Below are positions 42,134-50,676 of a stretch of 64,000 nt of DNA, piece by piece; the stretch's first letter is position 1, and the number at the start of each line of letters is the position of its first letter. The notes below the pieces were generated by a model. The model saw only the letters and a program-made list of their open reading frames with translations. It did no database searches and was not told where the DNA came from. Both the position numbers and the translations under genes were made by a program. This DNA is from Paenibacillus_I sp035510375 (lineage in GTDB: Bacteria > Bacillota > Bacilli > Paenibacillales > Paenibacillaceae): assembly GCF_035510375.1 (NCBI RefSeq), contig NZ_DATKHG010000035.1; one strand, 5' to 3'.

Positions 42134-43036
42134 TTGAACATCAGCCAGCTTGAAACGCTACTGACCATCTCCAAGACGATGAGCTTCCGCAAAGCCGGCG
42201 AGCTCCTCAACCTGACTCAGCCTGCCGTATCCGCGCAGATCAAAAGCCTGGAAGACGAGTTCAAGACGGTGCTGATCGACCGGAATCAGCCTGTGACGCT
42301 GACCGACCGCGGCCAGGTGTTTCTGGAGCACGCCGAGCGCATATTGGCGATCGTCGAGGAGCTCAAGCAGAAGCTGTCCGACTTGAACGAAACGCCGCAG
42401 GGCCATATCGTCCTCGGCACGACCTCGTCCTTTGCCATTCAAATCCTGCCGCGTGTTCTCTCATACTTCCAGAACCTGTTCCCGTTGATCAAGACGACAA
42501 TCCATTCGATGCCTTCTTCACAGGTCATGGCCAGCGTGGAGAACGGCTCGATCGATATCGGCATCACCTATCTGTCCGAGCGCAATCCGAACCTGTTGAC
42601 CTCGGTGCTTTATTACGATACGTTCGAGCTGATCGTATCCCCCGACCATCCGCTCGGCGGTTCAAAGCATACGACCGTGGATAAGCTAAAGGACATTCCG
42701 TTTATCATGCTTTCCCCGGATACGCTGGCAAGAAGGTTCGTCGACCAGTTGTTCCGCAAGTACGGCATTGAGCCCAACATCGTGATGGAGCTGTCCAGCA
42801 GTGAAGAAGTCAAGCGGATGGTCGAGATCAACCTGGGCGCGGCGATCGTCTCCAAGCTGTCCATTGCGGGCGAGCTGAAGCGGGGGTCGCTGCGAATGAT
42901 CAAGGTTCCGGAGCTCGAAACGACCCATCCGGTCGGCGTTATCTACAAATCGGGAAGATATTTGAATTCTGCGATGCAGCAGTTTCTCAGCGATTTGAAA
43001 GGCATGCCGGAGCATCAATTCGTCAGCAGCGAATAG
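42134..43036 (+). CDS. LysR-family transcriptional regulator
   Basis: A 300-residue regulator: N-terminal winged HTH (NISQLETLLTISKTMSFRKA; LTQPAVSAQIKSLE), linker helix, and a substrate-binding domain from about residue 90. TTG at 42134 is preferred because GGGGAG lies nine bases upstream and the family begins MNISQLE; a TTG two codons earlier is too close. Effector unknown. Divergent from the MFS transporter and followed 40 bases later by a PHP-phosphatase gene. Confidence 0.88.
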   Translation: MNISQLETLLTISKTMSFRKAGELLNLTQPAVSAQIKSLEDEFKTVLIDRNQPVTLTDRGQVFLEHAERILAIVEELKQKLSDLNETPQGHIVLGTTSSFAIQILPRVLSYFQNLFPLIKTTIHSMPSSQVMASVENGSIDIGITYLSERNPNLLTSVLYYDTFELIVSPDHPLGGSKHTTVDKLKDIPFIMLSPDTLARRFVDQLFRKYGIEPNIVMELSSSEEVKRMVEINLGAAIVSKLSIAGELKRGSLRMIKVPELETTHPVGVIYKSGRYLNSAMQQFLSDLKGMPEHQFVSSE

Positions 43037-43076
43037 AGGCTTCGAGCTTGACTTACAAGAAGGAGGCGGCAGCCGT

Positions 43077-43886
43077 TTGAAATTCGACCTGCACACCCAC
43101 CATTTGCGGTGCGGCCACGCGGAAGGCACGATCGAGGACTATATCCGATCGGCGATTGAAGCCGGCTTCACCGCTATCGGCATATCGGATCATTCCCCTT
43201 ACTTCGCGCATGAACTGGACCGGCCCCAGCCGCGGATTGCGATGGCGCGAAGCGAGTTCGCCGGCTATGTGAACGAGATTTTAAGCCTGAAGGAAAAATA
43301 TCGGGACCGGATCGAGGTGCTGCTCGGCGTCGAATCCGATTTTTTTCCGGAGCATGCCCACGTTTACCGGACCGCATACGAGGCGTACCCTTTCGATTAC
43401 ATTATCGGTTCCGTGCATCAGGTGGGCGGCGTCAGCATTTTCAACCGCAATCGGTGGAAGGGGCTGTCGGAGGCAAAGCATGTCGAAGAGAAAAAGAGCT
43501 ATTACCGGCTGATCGAGGAGTCGGCTCGAAGCGGGATTTTCCAGGTGCTCGGCCATATCGACGCGATGAAGGGCTATTATCCGGCCTTCTCCGATATCGC
43601 CGCGCACGATGCGATCGACGACGCCCTGAAAGCGATTGCGGACAACCGCGTCGCAATCGAGATCAACACATCGGGCTCAACGAAAGACTGCGGCGGCTGG
43701 TACCCGGCCGACGCCATTCTGGAGCGCGCGCTTCATTTCGGCGTCGACGTCACGTTCGGCTCGGATGCGCATCACCCGGGGCGCGTCGGCGAGGATTGGG
43801 AGCTTGTCCGGCAGCGGCTGAAGGAAATCGGGTTCCGCCACTGGGTATTTTACCGGCAGAAACGTCCCGTCACGGTGCCGTTGTAA
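43077..43886 (+). CDS. PHP-domain phosphatase, histidinol-phosphatase family
   Basis: A 269-residue PHP-domain hydrolase. Metal ligands are visible: DLHTHHLRCGHAEG, ISDHSPY, GVESDFFP, GHIDAMKGY, EINTSG and GSDAHHP. The family includes HisK/HisJ histidinol-phosphatases of Firmicutes (last phosphate removal in histidine synthesis), but no his gene is nearby, so a general PHP phosphatase is possible. TTG start behind AAGGAGG. Confidence 0.85.
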   Translation: MKFDLHTHHLRCGHAEGTIEDYIRSAIEAGFTAIGISDHSPYFAHELDRPQPRIAMARSEFAGYVNEILSLKEKYRDRIEVLLGVESDFFPEHAHVYRTAYEAYPFDYIIGSVHQVGGVSIFNRNRWKGLSEAKHVEEKKSYYRLIEESARSGIFQVLGHIDAMKGYYPAFSDIAAHDAIDDALKAIADNRVAIEINTSGSTKDCGGWYPADAILERALHFGVDVTFGSDAHHPGRVGEDWELVRQRLKEIGFRHWVFYRQKRPVTVPL

Positions 43887-43920
43887 CCGCATGGGCCCCC
43901 ATGCCATATCCTAAAATAAT

Positions 43921-44030
43921 CCCCAAAAAGTGAAGCGAAGCGGTGTAGCGAATTCCGATTACTTTTGGGGACCCCCTAAGGATATAAAATAAGTAAAAAA
44001 GTGGACCCCGCCGCGAGCGGCTGGGTCCCA
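43921..44030. repeat. Two strong hairpins between the PHP gene and czcD
   Basis: CCCCAAAAAGT (43921-43931) pairs with ACTTTTGGGG (43961-43970) and can close the PHP gene transcript. A second stem (44002-44030), GGACCCCGCCGC / GCGGCTGGGTCC, is followed by TTTTTT only when read on the reverse strand, where no gene ends. No protein is supported here. Confidence 0.6.
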
Positions 44031-44159
44031 ATAAGGTATATAAAAAAGGGGGTCTTGCTTATTATAATAGCCTGCCAATGTGAAGGTGCCGTAACAGGAC
44101 CATTTCATTTGTGTAACAAATGTCCGATTGGGTGCGGCGCAACGGAAGGGGTGTGAACC

Positions 44160-45098
44160 GTGTACGACTATCATCATCTCGGCCACGTCAAGGAACAGAC
44201 CGCTTCAAAACGGACGTTATGGATTGCGCTTTGGCTTACGCTGTTTTTCACCTTGGTCGAAATCGTGGGCGGGCTTGCGAGCAATTCGCTCGCGCTTCTG
44301 TCCGACTCGGCCCACATGATTTCCGACGTTATCGCGCTCGGCCTCAGCATGACGGCCATCTATTTGGCGTCGCGTGAGCCCGACGCCCGTTTCACTTTCG
44401 GCTACCTGCGCTTTGAGATCATCGCCTCGTTCCTCAACGGGCTGACGCTGGCGGTCATCGCCACCGGTATTTTCATCGAAGGCGTCCGGCGGTTCGTCAA
44501 TCCGGAGCCGGTCAATTTTCAGCTGATGCTGATCATCTCCTCCATCGGCCTGGCCGTCAACATCGTGCTTACCGTCGTGCTCAGCCGAAGCATGAAGGAA
44601 GAAAAGAACCTGAACATCCAGAGCGCCTTGTGGCATTTCATCGGTGACCTCATCAGCTCGATCGGCGTCATCGTCTCGGCGCTGCTCATATTCTTGACCG
44701 GCTGGCCGGCCTTCGACCCGCTCGTCAGTCTCATCATCGGCGGCATCATTTTCACCGGCGGCGCCAAAATCATCCGGCAATCCTATCTTATTCTTATGGA
44801 ATCGGTGCCCGAGAAGTTCGACCTCGACGCCATCCGCGCGGACCTTCTGGCGCTCGAAGGCGTCGAGGATGTGCACGAAATGCACCTGTGGGCCGTATCG
44901 ACCGATCATTATTCGCTAACCGCCCACGTGTTTGTCAACGAAAATATCCAGCCTTACTGCGTCATTCTCGCCATTGATGAAACGCTGCGGAACAAGTACA
45001 ACATTAAACACTCCACCATCCAGACCGAACACGCCGTCATTCATCCGCATGGAGAATACGGACGGCAGTTCCTGAAAGAAAAGGAACTGCACGGCTGA
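44160..45098 (+). CDS. czcD: CzcD-type cation diffusion facilitator
   Basis: A 312-residue Zn2+/Co2+/Cd2+ : H+ antiporter. Six transmembrane helices are followed by a cytoplasmic metal-binding domain. Zn-site residues lie in LLSDSAHMISDVIAL (TM2) and ALWHFIGDLISS (TM5), the His/Asp pairs typical of zinc transporters. The C-terminal domain has HEMHLWAVSTDHYSL. GTG start behind GGAAGGGGTG. A TATAAT at 44063-44068 is the likely -10. Confidence 0.93.
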   Translation: MYDYHHLGHVKEQTASKRTLWIALWLTLFFTLVEIVGGLASNSLALLSDSAHMISDVIALGLSMTAIYLASREPDARFTFGYLRFEIIASFLNGLTLAVIATGIFIEGVRRFVNPEPVNFQLMLIISSIGLAVNIVLTVVLSRSMKEEKNLNIQSALWHFIGDLISSIGVIVSALLIFLTGWPAFDPLVSLIIGGIIFTGGAKIIRQSYLILMESVPEKFDLDAIRADLLALEGVEDVHEMHLWAVSTDHYSLTAHVFVNENIQPYCVILAIDETLRNKYNIKHSTIQTEHAVIHPHGEYGRQFLKEKELHG

Positions 45099-45181
45099 CG
45101 TACGGCATGTATGCCGGTCATCCGCGTTCGATATCCTTAGTATGTCACATTTTCAGCCGAGACGCATCTTTAAGCCCCCGC

Positions 45182-45583
45182 TCAGTCGGCCATCATCGCG
45201 TCAAGCGAGTATTCGCCGGCGCCGGAGAGCGCGAGGCCGACTGCGACGACCATCAGCACCAGATTATATTCATAGCCGTTCTGTGTCACCCACAGGCCGT
45301 TGGCTCCGTGAACCTTAACGATCGCGACCAGCATGCTGACCGCGATCAGCGCCGCGCCTAACGGCAGCAGCAGCCCCAGGCCGAACAGCAGCCCGCCGAT
45401 TACCTCGGCCAAACCGGCTGCCAGCGCCGCCGCCACGCCGGGCTTCATGCCGATCGAATCGAACCAGCCTCCCGTGCCTTTCAAGCCGTAGCCTCCGAAC
45501 CAGCCGAACAGCTTTTGCGCGCCGTGACCGATAAACAGCAAACCGACAATGACCCGAATAATCAGAATCCCCATATCTTCCAT
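45182..45583 (-). CDS. DoxX-family membrane protein (CatD-like)
   Basis: A 133-residue protein with four transmembrane segments: ILIIRVIVGLLFIGHGAQKL FGWFGG is the family signature start. Family members take part in quinone- or thiol-stress defence, e.g. CatD in B. subtilis. The start at 45583 is set by the GGGAG upstream; longer in-frame starts have no site. It is divergent from a YodB/CatR-like regulator and the shared region carries paired operator-like sequences. Confidence 0.85.
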   Translation of the reverse strand: MEDMGILIIRVIVGLLFIGHGAQKLFGWFGGYGLKGTGGWFDSIGMKPGVAAALAAGLAEVIGGLLFGLGLLLPLGAALIAVSMLVAIVKVHGANGLWVTQNGYEYNLVLMVVAVGLALSGAGEYSLDAMMAD

Positions 45584-45639
45584 CTCTTTCTCCCTCTCCT
45601 TACGGATGAATGTTTTTTCTGTAGACCAATAATATAATA

Positions 45640-45745
45640 AGTTACTTACTTTAGTCAAGTATATGATTATTTTTTTGTCTTCAGCCGTATTTGTCGTTTT
45701 TTTTCTTACTTTTTGCAGCCCTGCGTGATACAATATAGTTACTTA
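45640..45745. promoter_or_regulatory. Two YodB/CatR-like operators between doxX and the regulator
   Basis: AGTTACTTA occurs at 45640-45648 and at 45737-45745. On the reverse strand the first lies in TACTTGACTAAAGTAAGTAA, close to the published B. subtilis YodB/CatR box, which ends in TAAGTAACTA. The second includes the palindrome ACTTAAAGT just before the regulator start. Confidence 0.55.
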
Positions 45746-45762
45746 AAGTGGGGTGATAACCG

Positions 45763-46071
45763 GTGGACTACTCAAAAATGTGCCCAAAATACGAATCCGC
45801 TGCTGAATTGCTCGGCAAAAAATGGACGGGACTTATTATCCGGGTGCTGCTTGGAGGACCGAAAAGGTTCAAGGAGATCAAGGAGCAAATTCCGGAGATG
45901 AGCGATAAAATGCTGACCGACCGCATGAAGGAGCTTGAGGTTCTTGATGTTGTAAAGCGCAACGTCTACCCGGAAATGCCGGTGCGGATCGAATACGAAT
46001 TGACGAAAAAGGGACTCGGGCTCGAGCCCGTGATCGAATCCATCCAGCAATGGGGCGAAGAGTGGATGTAA
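45763..46071 (+). CDS. HxlR/DUF24-family redox regulator, YodB/CatR-like
   Basis: A 102-residue winged-helix regulator. Cys7 in MCPKYESAAELLGKKW matches the redox-sensing Cys of B. subtilis YodB, and GPKRFKEIKEQIPEMSDKML is close to YodB. It probably represses the divergent doxX gene until quinones or electrophiles modify Cys7. GTG start preceded by GTGGGG. Convergent with glpD through a shared terminator. Confidence 0.9.
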   Translation: MDYSKMCPKYESAAELLGKKWTGLIIRVLLGGPKRFKEIKEQIPEMSDKMLTDRMKELEVLDVVKRNVYPEMPVRIEYELTKKGLGLEPVIESIQQWGEEWM

Positions 46072-46096
46072 CCCGTCCGCGCCGCCCTTCGAAAAT

Positions 46097-46136
46097 AAGA
46101 CTGCGCCGGCGCCGAAAGCGCCCGCGCAGTCTTTTT
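46097..46136. terminator. Bidirectional terminator between the HxlR gene and glpD
   Basis: AAGACTGCGC and GCGCAGTCTT form the outer stem, GGCGC/GCGCC the inner one; TTTTT follows on the forward strand. Confidence 0.8.
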
Positions 46137-46167
46137 GCTTTCCCGCCGGGATGTTCACCATTCGCCA

Positions 46168-47838
46168 TCACTCGAACGCGACCGCCGCCATGCACTGCTC
46201 CAGGAAGCTTGCGTATACGCGGCGCGTCCTTTCCTGCCCCCACTGCAGCTTGGCTGCCATTTGCTCGCCTACGAGCTCAAGACGCGCCGCCGCCGTGTTC
46301 CGGTCGAACAGCAGCATCCCCGTTCTGCGGATGAAAAAATCGTCCGGACCGGTGCACATTTCATCCGTCATGCCATAATCGGCCTCCGCCAGCAGCAGCG
46401 CCATGCCAAGATCGGGCTGGATGCCGGCATGCTCGGACGGACGTTCCCGAACACGAGCCAGCACTTCCCCGGCGTTCACTCCATACCGATAAACCAGTTC
46501 CTTCACTCGCTCCCTTCCCGCCCATTGACCGATATCCGAACCGCACAAGCCCTCGATAAAGGACGGTATCGCTTCGGCCGAGCCGAATTCGCCGCCGGTC
46601 AGCACGATTTTGTCGGTATGACATCGTTTGGCGATCTTTCCATACTCCCGGCTCAGTTGAGCGGCAACCAGATCCACGACGCGCTCCGCCATTTTCCGGT
46701 AACCGGTCAGCTTGCCGCCCGCGATCGTAACAAGACCCGAGGGAGACACAAATATTTCGTCCTTGCGCGACAGCTCCGACGGTGACTTGCCCTCCTCGTG
46801 TATCAACGGCCGCAGGCCGGCCCAGCTCGACGCGATGTCTTTTTCCTTCAGTTGCGAATCCGGGAACATATGGTTCACGGCGTTCAGCAGGTAAGCTGCG
46901 TCGTCCGCCGTGACCGCCGGCTTCTCGAGATTCCCGTCGTAATTCGTATCCGTGGTGCCGATATAGGTGGAGCGTCCGCGCGGGATCGCAAAAATCATGC
47001 GTCCGTCCGGCACGTCGAAGTAGACGGATTGCTTGAGCGGCAGCCTTTCATAGGGAACGACAAGATGAACGCCTTTCGTCAGATGCAGACGCTTGCCCGA
47101 TAACGATTTATCCATACTGCGAAGCCGATCCGCCCAGGGACCGGCCGCGTTCACGACTTTCGCCGCCGTGATCCGGTAGGAGCCTCCGCCGATGAGATCG
47201 GCGACGTCGGCCCCGGCCAGCTTGCCGCCCTCATAAATCAGCTCGGCCGCTTCGGCGTAGTTGACGCACAGGGCGCCAAGCCGGCTCGCCGTTTTCATCA
47301 CCTCGATCGTCAGGCGCGCATCGTCGGTCCGGTATTCGACGTAGAGGCCGCCGCCCTTCAAAATATCGCGCCGCAGCAGCGGTTCGGCTTGCCCGGTCTC
47401 CTCCTTGTCCAGCATGACGCGCCGTTCCTTCCGGCTGACGCCGGCCAGTCTGTCGTACATCCACAGCCCGACGGAGGTCGCCCATTTGCCGTAAGTTCCT
47501 TGCTCGACCAGCGGCAGCAGCATTTTCTCCGGGATGACGAGGTGGGGGGCGTTCCGGTATAAAATCGCGCGCTCGCGGCCGACCTCCCGAACCAGCTTGA
47601 TTTCGCCCTGCTTCAAGTATCGGAGACCGCCGTGGATCAGCTTCGTCGAGCGGCTGCTCGTGCCCGCGGCGAAATCCTGCTTTTCCACCAGACCGACACG
47701 CAGCCCGCGCGATGCCGCGTCCAGCGCGATACCGGCGCCGGTAATGCCGCCGCCGATGACCAGCAAATCGAGCTGCGCTTTCGCCATACTCTCCAGCCTG
47801 GACGTTCGTTCCGTTGCGGAAAACGGTATAGATTGCAT
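46168..47838 (-). CDS. glpD: Aerobic glycerol-3-phosphate dehydrogenase
   Basis: A 556-residue FAD enzyme oxidising glycerol-3-phosphate to DHAP and passing electrons to menaquinone. The FAD-binding motif is LLVIGGGITGAGIALDAASR; GTSSRSTKLIHGGLRYL, NAAGPWAD and IGTTDTNYDG are family signatures. AGGAGAGAG upstream of the chosen ATG. It follows glpK by 57 bases on the same strand, giving a glpK-glpD operon. Confidence 0.95.
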   Translation of the reverse strand: MQSIPFSATERTSRLESMAKAQLDLLVIGGGITGAGIALDAASRGLRVGLVEKQDFAAGTSSRSTKLIHGGLRYLKQGEIKLVREVGRERAILYRNAPHLVIPEKMLLPLVEQGTYGKWATSVGLWMYDRLAGVSRKERRVMLDKEETGQAEPLLRRDILKGGGLYVEYRTDDARLTIEVMKTASRLGALCVNYAEAAELIYEGGKLAGADVADLIGGGSYRITAAKVVNAAGPWADRLRSMDKSLSGKRLHLTKGVHLVVPYERLPLKQSVYFDVPDGRMIFAIPRGRSTYIGTTDTNYDGNLEKPAVTADDAAYLLNAVNHMFPDSQLKEKDIASSWAGLRPLIHEEGKSPSELSRKDEIFVSPSGLVTIAGGKLTGYRKMAERVVDLVAAQLSREYGKIAKRCHTDKIVLTGGEFGSAEAIPSFIEGLCGSDIGQWAGRERVKELVYRYGVNAGEVLARVRERPSEHAGIQPDLGMALLLAEADYGMTDEMCTGPDDFFIRRTGMLLFDRNTAAARLELVGEQMAAKLQWGQERTRRVYASFLEQCMAAVAFE

Positions 47839-47895
47839 ACGGCTCTCTCTCCTAATCGTAAAAGCGTCTGTCGGCAAGTTGCGGCGCGGCGGGTA

Positions 47896-49398
47896 TTATT
47901 CCTCGTCCTTCTCCCAATCCATCGTCCGTTTGACCGCCTTTTTCCAGCCCTTGTACAGCTTCGTGCGGACGGCTTCCTCCATATCGGGAACGAATCTGGT
48001 TTCGTTGCCCGAATTCGCCCCCAGCTCCGACCGGCTCCAAAAGCCGACGGCGATTCCCGCCAGATAGGCGGCGCCGAGCGCGGTCGTTTCGGTCACTAGC
48101 GGCCTGCATACTTCCACGCCCAGCATGTCGGCCTGGAACTGCATCAGCAGGTTGTTGGCGGTCGCCCCGCCGTCTACGCGCAGCGACTGCAGCTTAAGCC
48201 CCGAATCGCTCTCCATCGCGCCCAGTACATCCTTCGTCTGATAGGCGAGCGAGTTCAGCGTCGCCCGGACGAGATGGCCCTTGTTGGAGCCGCGCGTCAA
48301 GCCGAAAATCGCGCCTCTTGCGTACATGTCCCAATAGGGGGCGCCCAGGCCGGCGAAGGCCGGCACGACGTAGACGCCGCCGGTGTCGGCGACCGTGCTC
48401 GCATAATATTCGGAATCCGCCGCCGAATCGATCAGCTTCAGCCCGTCGCGAAGCCACTGAACGGCCGCCCCCGCGATGAAAATGCTGCCCTCCAGCGCAT
48501 ACTCCACCTTGCCCTCGATCCCCCACGCGATCGTCGTCAGCAGGCCGCACTTGGAGACAACGGCGCGCTCGCCGGTGTTCATCAGCATGAAGCAGCCGGT
48601 TCCGTAGGTGTTTTTGGCCATGCCGGACTTGAAGCAGGTTTGGCCGAACAACGCCGCCTGCTGGTCCCCGGCCGCCCCGGCGATCGGAATTTCCGCGCCG
48701 CCGAACGTGTGCTCATCCGTCACGCCGAACAGGCCGGACGAAGGCTTCACCTCAGGCAGAATGGAGACGGGAATGCCGAGCTCCTGCAGCAGCTTTTCAT
48801 CCCAGCCAAGCTCCTTGATATTATAAAGCATCGTTCGGGAAGCGTTGGAGTAATCCGTCGCATGCGCCCGGCCGCGCGTCAGCTTCCAGATGAGCCAGGT
48901 GTCGACCGTTCCGAAAAGCAGCTCCCCGCGCTCGGCCTTTTCTCTCGCCCCCTCCACTTGGTCGAGCAGCCATTTCACCTTGGTACCCGAAAAATAAGCG
49001 TCCGCGACGAGTCCCGTATTCTCCTTGATATACGGCTCAAGCCCCCGCTGCTTCAACTCATCGCAAATGCCTGCCGTTCGGCGGTCCTGCCACACGATCG
49101 CGCGATGAATCGGCTTGCCCGTATGCTTATCCCAAATGACGACCGTTTCCCGTTGGTTGGTGATGCCGATCGCGGCGATTTCCTGCGGACGGGCGCCGAC
49201 GCGCTCGAGCACCTCGCGCGCCACCCCGCTCTGCGTGGCCCATATCTCCATCGCATCGTGCTCGACCCAGCCTGGCTTCGGGTAGAATTGCGTCAATTCC
49301 TTCTGCGCGATCGCCGCGATGCCGCCCGTCTTGTCGAACAGGATCGCCCTTGAGCTGGTCGTCCCCTGATCAAGCGCCAGCACATATTTTTTATCCAT
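47896..49398 (-). CDS. glpK: Glycerol kinase
   Basis: A 500-residue FGGY kinase that phosphorylates glycerol. ALDQGTTSSRAILFD, GVTNQRETV-type GITNQRETVVIWDK, and GAAGDQQAALFGQ are signatures. His in the LYNIKELGWDEK region was not assessed for HPr phosphorylation. GGAGGTCATAT precedes the ATG. No glpF or glpP lies upstream. Confidence 0.96.
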   Translation of the reverse strand: MDKKYVLALDQGTTSSRAILFDKTGGIAAIAQKELTQFYPKPGWVEHDAMEIWATQSGVAREVLERVGARPQEIAAIGITNQRETVVIWDKHTGKPIHRAIVWQDRRTAGICDELKQRGLEPYIKENTGLVADAYFSGTKVKWLLDQVEGAREKAERGELLFGTVDTWLIWKLTRGRAHATDYSNASRTMLYNIKELGWDEKLLQELGIPVSILPEVKPSSGLFGVTDEHTFGGAEIPIAGAAGDQQAALFGQTCFKSGMAKNTYGTGCFMLMNTGERAVVSKCGLLTTIAWGIEGKVEYALEGSIFIAGAAVQWLRDGLKLIDSAADSEYYASTVADTGGVYVVPAFAGLGAPYWDMYARGAIFGLTRGSNKGHLVRATLNSLAYQTKDVLGAMESDSGLKLQSLRVDGGATANNLLMQFQADMLGVEVCRPLVTETTALGAAYLAGIAVGFWSRSELGANSGNETRFVPDMEEAVRTKLYKGWKKAVKRTMDWEKDEE

Positions 49399-49445
49399 AT
49401 ATGACCTCCGTCCGCCATGCTCATCGCAACTTCTCGATATTCTCA

Positions 49446-49482
49446 TATATAACGGATCAAGCCGGATCTGTAAACCCTTACA
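49446..49482 (-). promoter_or_regulatory. glpK promoter with overlapping cre-like site
   Basis: On the reverse strand TTTACA and TATATA are spaced by 17 bp. The -35 lies inside the palindrome TGTAAGGGTTTACA (49469-49482), which matches the CcpA consensus TGWAANCGNTNWCA at all but one position. It would allow catabolite repression of glpKD. Confidence 0.65.
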
Positions 49483-49623
49483 GCCATCGTTTCCTCTGTG
49501 CACAGGGCGCATTCGGCGAAAAAGCGGCATTTCATTGGATAAAATCCATGATATGGGGTCAAAAATAGGACGCTTCCGCAGCGATTCCATTAAGCTGAGT
49601 TGCCGAAACCCGCAAACAGCACT

Positions 49624-49652
49624 ATAAAAACGCCCGGACAACCGTCCGGGCG
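49624..49652 (-). terminator. Intrinsic terminator, probably of sdhCAB
   Basis: CGCCCGGAC / GTCCGGGCG with a 4-base loop, followed by TTTTTATAG on the reverse strand. It is ~245 bases beyond sdhB and ~225 bases before glpK; a leader-terminator role for glpK is less likely because the glpK promoter lies downstream of it. Confidence 0.75.
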
Positions 49653-49688
49653 ATAGGTTACTGGTGTTCATCTTTCCGCTTTTATCTC

Positions 49689-49757
49689 TTGGAGTTTAGT
49701 CCCCCAGCTGCTTTTCGATCCCTTGGGGGGTTAATCCCAAGTTGCTTTTTCGATCGC
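49689..49757. repeat. 34-bp imperfect tandem repeat
   Basis: Two head-to-tail copies begin TTGGAGTTTAGTCCC and TTGGGGGGTTAATCCC and end GCTTTTCGATCCC and GCTTTTTCGATCGC. It lies in the gap between glpK and sdhB, which contains no gene. Confidence 0.6.
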
Positions 49758-49778
49758 TTGTCTCTTAGATCTTCAACC

Positions 49779-49901
49779 TGCAGCGGAGGTTGTTCGGGGG
49801 CAGAGCGGCTTATTTGTGGCCGTTTCCACCCTAGCATGGGCTTAGTGAATCAGGAAACGGACGCGAAACGGAGCGAAGCACCCGAACAACCGGAGCCCTA
49901 C
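49779..49901 (-). repeat. Dispersed ~122-bp hairpin element, copy B (3' of sdhB)
   Basis: Second copy of the element at 13942-14063. On the sdhB strand it begins at the stop codon. The outer arms GGTTGTTCGGG / CCCGAACAACC and inner arms CCGTTTCC / GGAAACGG pair perfectly. The loop is where the copies differ most, while paired positions are kept. Confidence 0.8.
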
Positions 49902-50674
49902 ATGCCCAGCCATTTCTTGAACATGTGCTTCGTCGTATCCTTGTTGATCGCCGCGATCGACGTCGTCAGCGGAATGCCCTTCGGGCAGGCGCGCACGCAG
50001 TTCTGCGAATTGCCGCAGCCCTCGATGCCGCCGTCTTCCATCAGCGTCTCGAGCCGTTCATCCTTGTTCATCTCGCCCGTCGGATGGGCGTTGAACAGCC
50101 GCACCTGCGAGATCGCCGCAGGTCCGATGAAGCTCGTCCGGTCGTTTACGTTCGGGCAGGCTTCGAGGCAGACGCCGCAGGTCATGCACTTGGACAGCTC
50201 GTACGCCCATTGGCGCTTCGTCTCCGCCATTCGCGGGCCCGGGCCCAGATCGTATGTGCCGTCGATCGGAATCCATGCCTTGACACGCTTCAGCGCGTTA
50301 AACATCCGCTCGCGGTTGATGACAAGGTCGCGAACGACCGGGAACGTGCGCATCGGCTCCAGGCGGATCGGCTGCTCCAGCTTGTCGATCAGCGCCGAGC
50401 AAGCCTGGCGCGGCTTGCCGTTGATGATCATCGAGCAGGCGCCGCACACTTCCTCGAGACAGTTGGACTCCCAGCAGACGGGCGCGGTATGCTTGCCGTC
50501 GGCGTTCAACGGGTTGCGCTGAATCTCCATCAGCGCGCTGATCACGTTCATGTTCGCGCGGTACGGCACTTCGAACGTTTCCGTATAAGGAGCGGTATCG
50601 GGACTGTCCTGACGGGTGATGATGAACTTGATCGTTTTGTTGGCCGCAGCCGTAGCCGTAGTTGTCTCCGCCAT
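49898..50674 (-). CDS. sdhB: Succinate dehydrogenase iron-sulfur subunit
   Basis: A 258-residue subunit with the [2Fe-2S] ligands in CWESNCLEEVCGACSM ... C and the [4Fe-4S]/[3Fe-4S] ligands in CMTCGVCLEACP and CRACPKGIP-type CVRACPKGIP. It begins 2 bases after the sdhA stop. It transfers electrons from FAD to the haem/quinone subunit. Confidence 0.96.
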   Translation of the reverse strand: MAETTTATAAANKTIKFIITRQDSPDTAPYTETFEVPYRANMNVISALMEIQRNPLNADGKHTAPVCWESNCLEEVCGACSMIINGKPRQACSALIDKLEQPIRLEPMRTFPVVRDLVINRERMFNALKRVKAWIPIDGTYDLGPGPRMAETKRQWAYELSKCMTCGVCLEACPNVNDRTSFIGPAAISQVRLFNAHPTGEMNKDERLETLMEDGGIEGCGNSQNCVRACPKGIPLTTSIAAINKDTTKHMFKKWLGM

Positions 50675-50676
50675 CG

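Noticed and set aside
43959..44186. 75-residue reverse-strand protein
   Set aside because: It runs through two strong hairpins, has no ribosome binding site and overlaps the czcD start; treated as non-coding.
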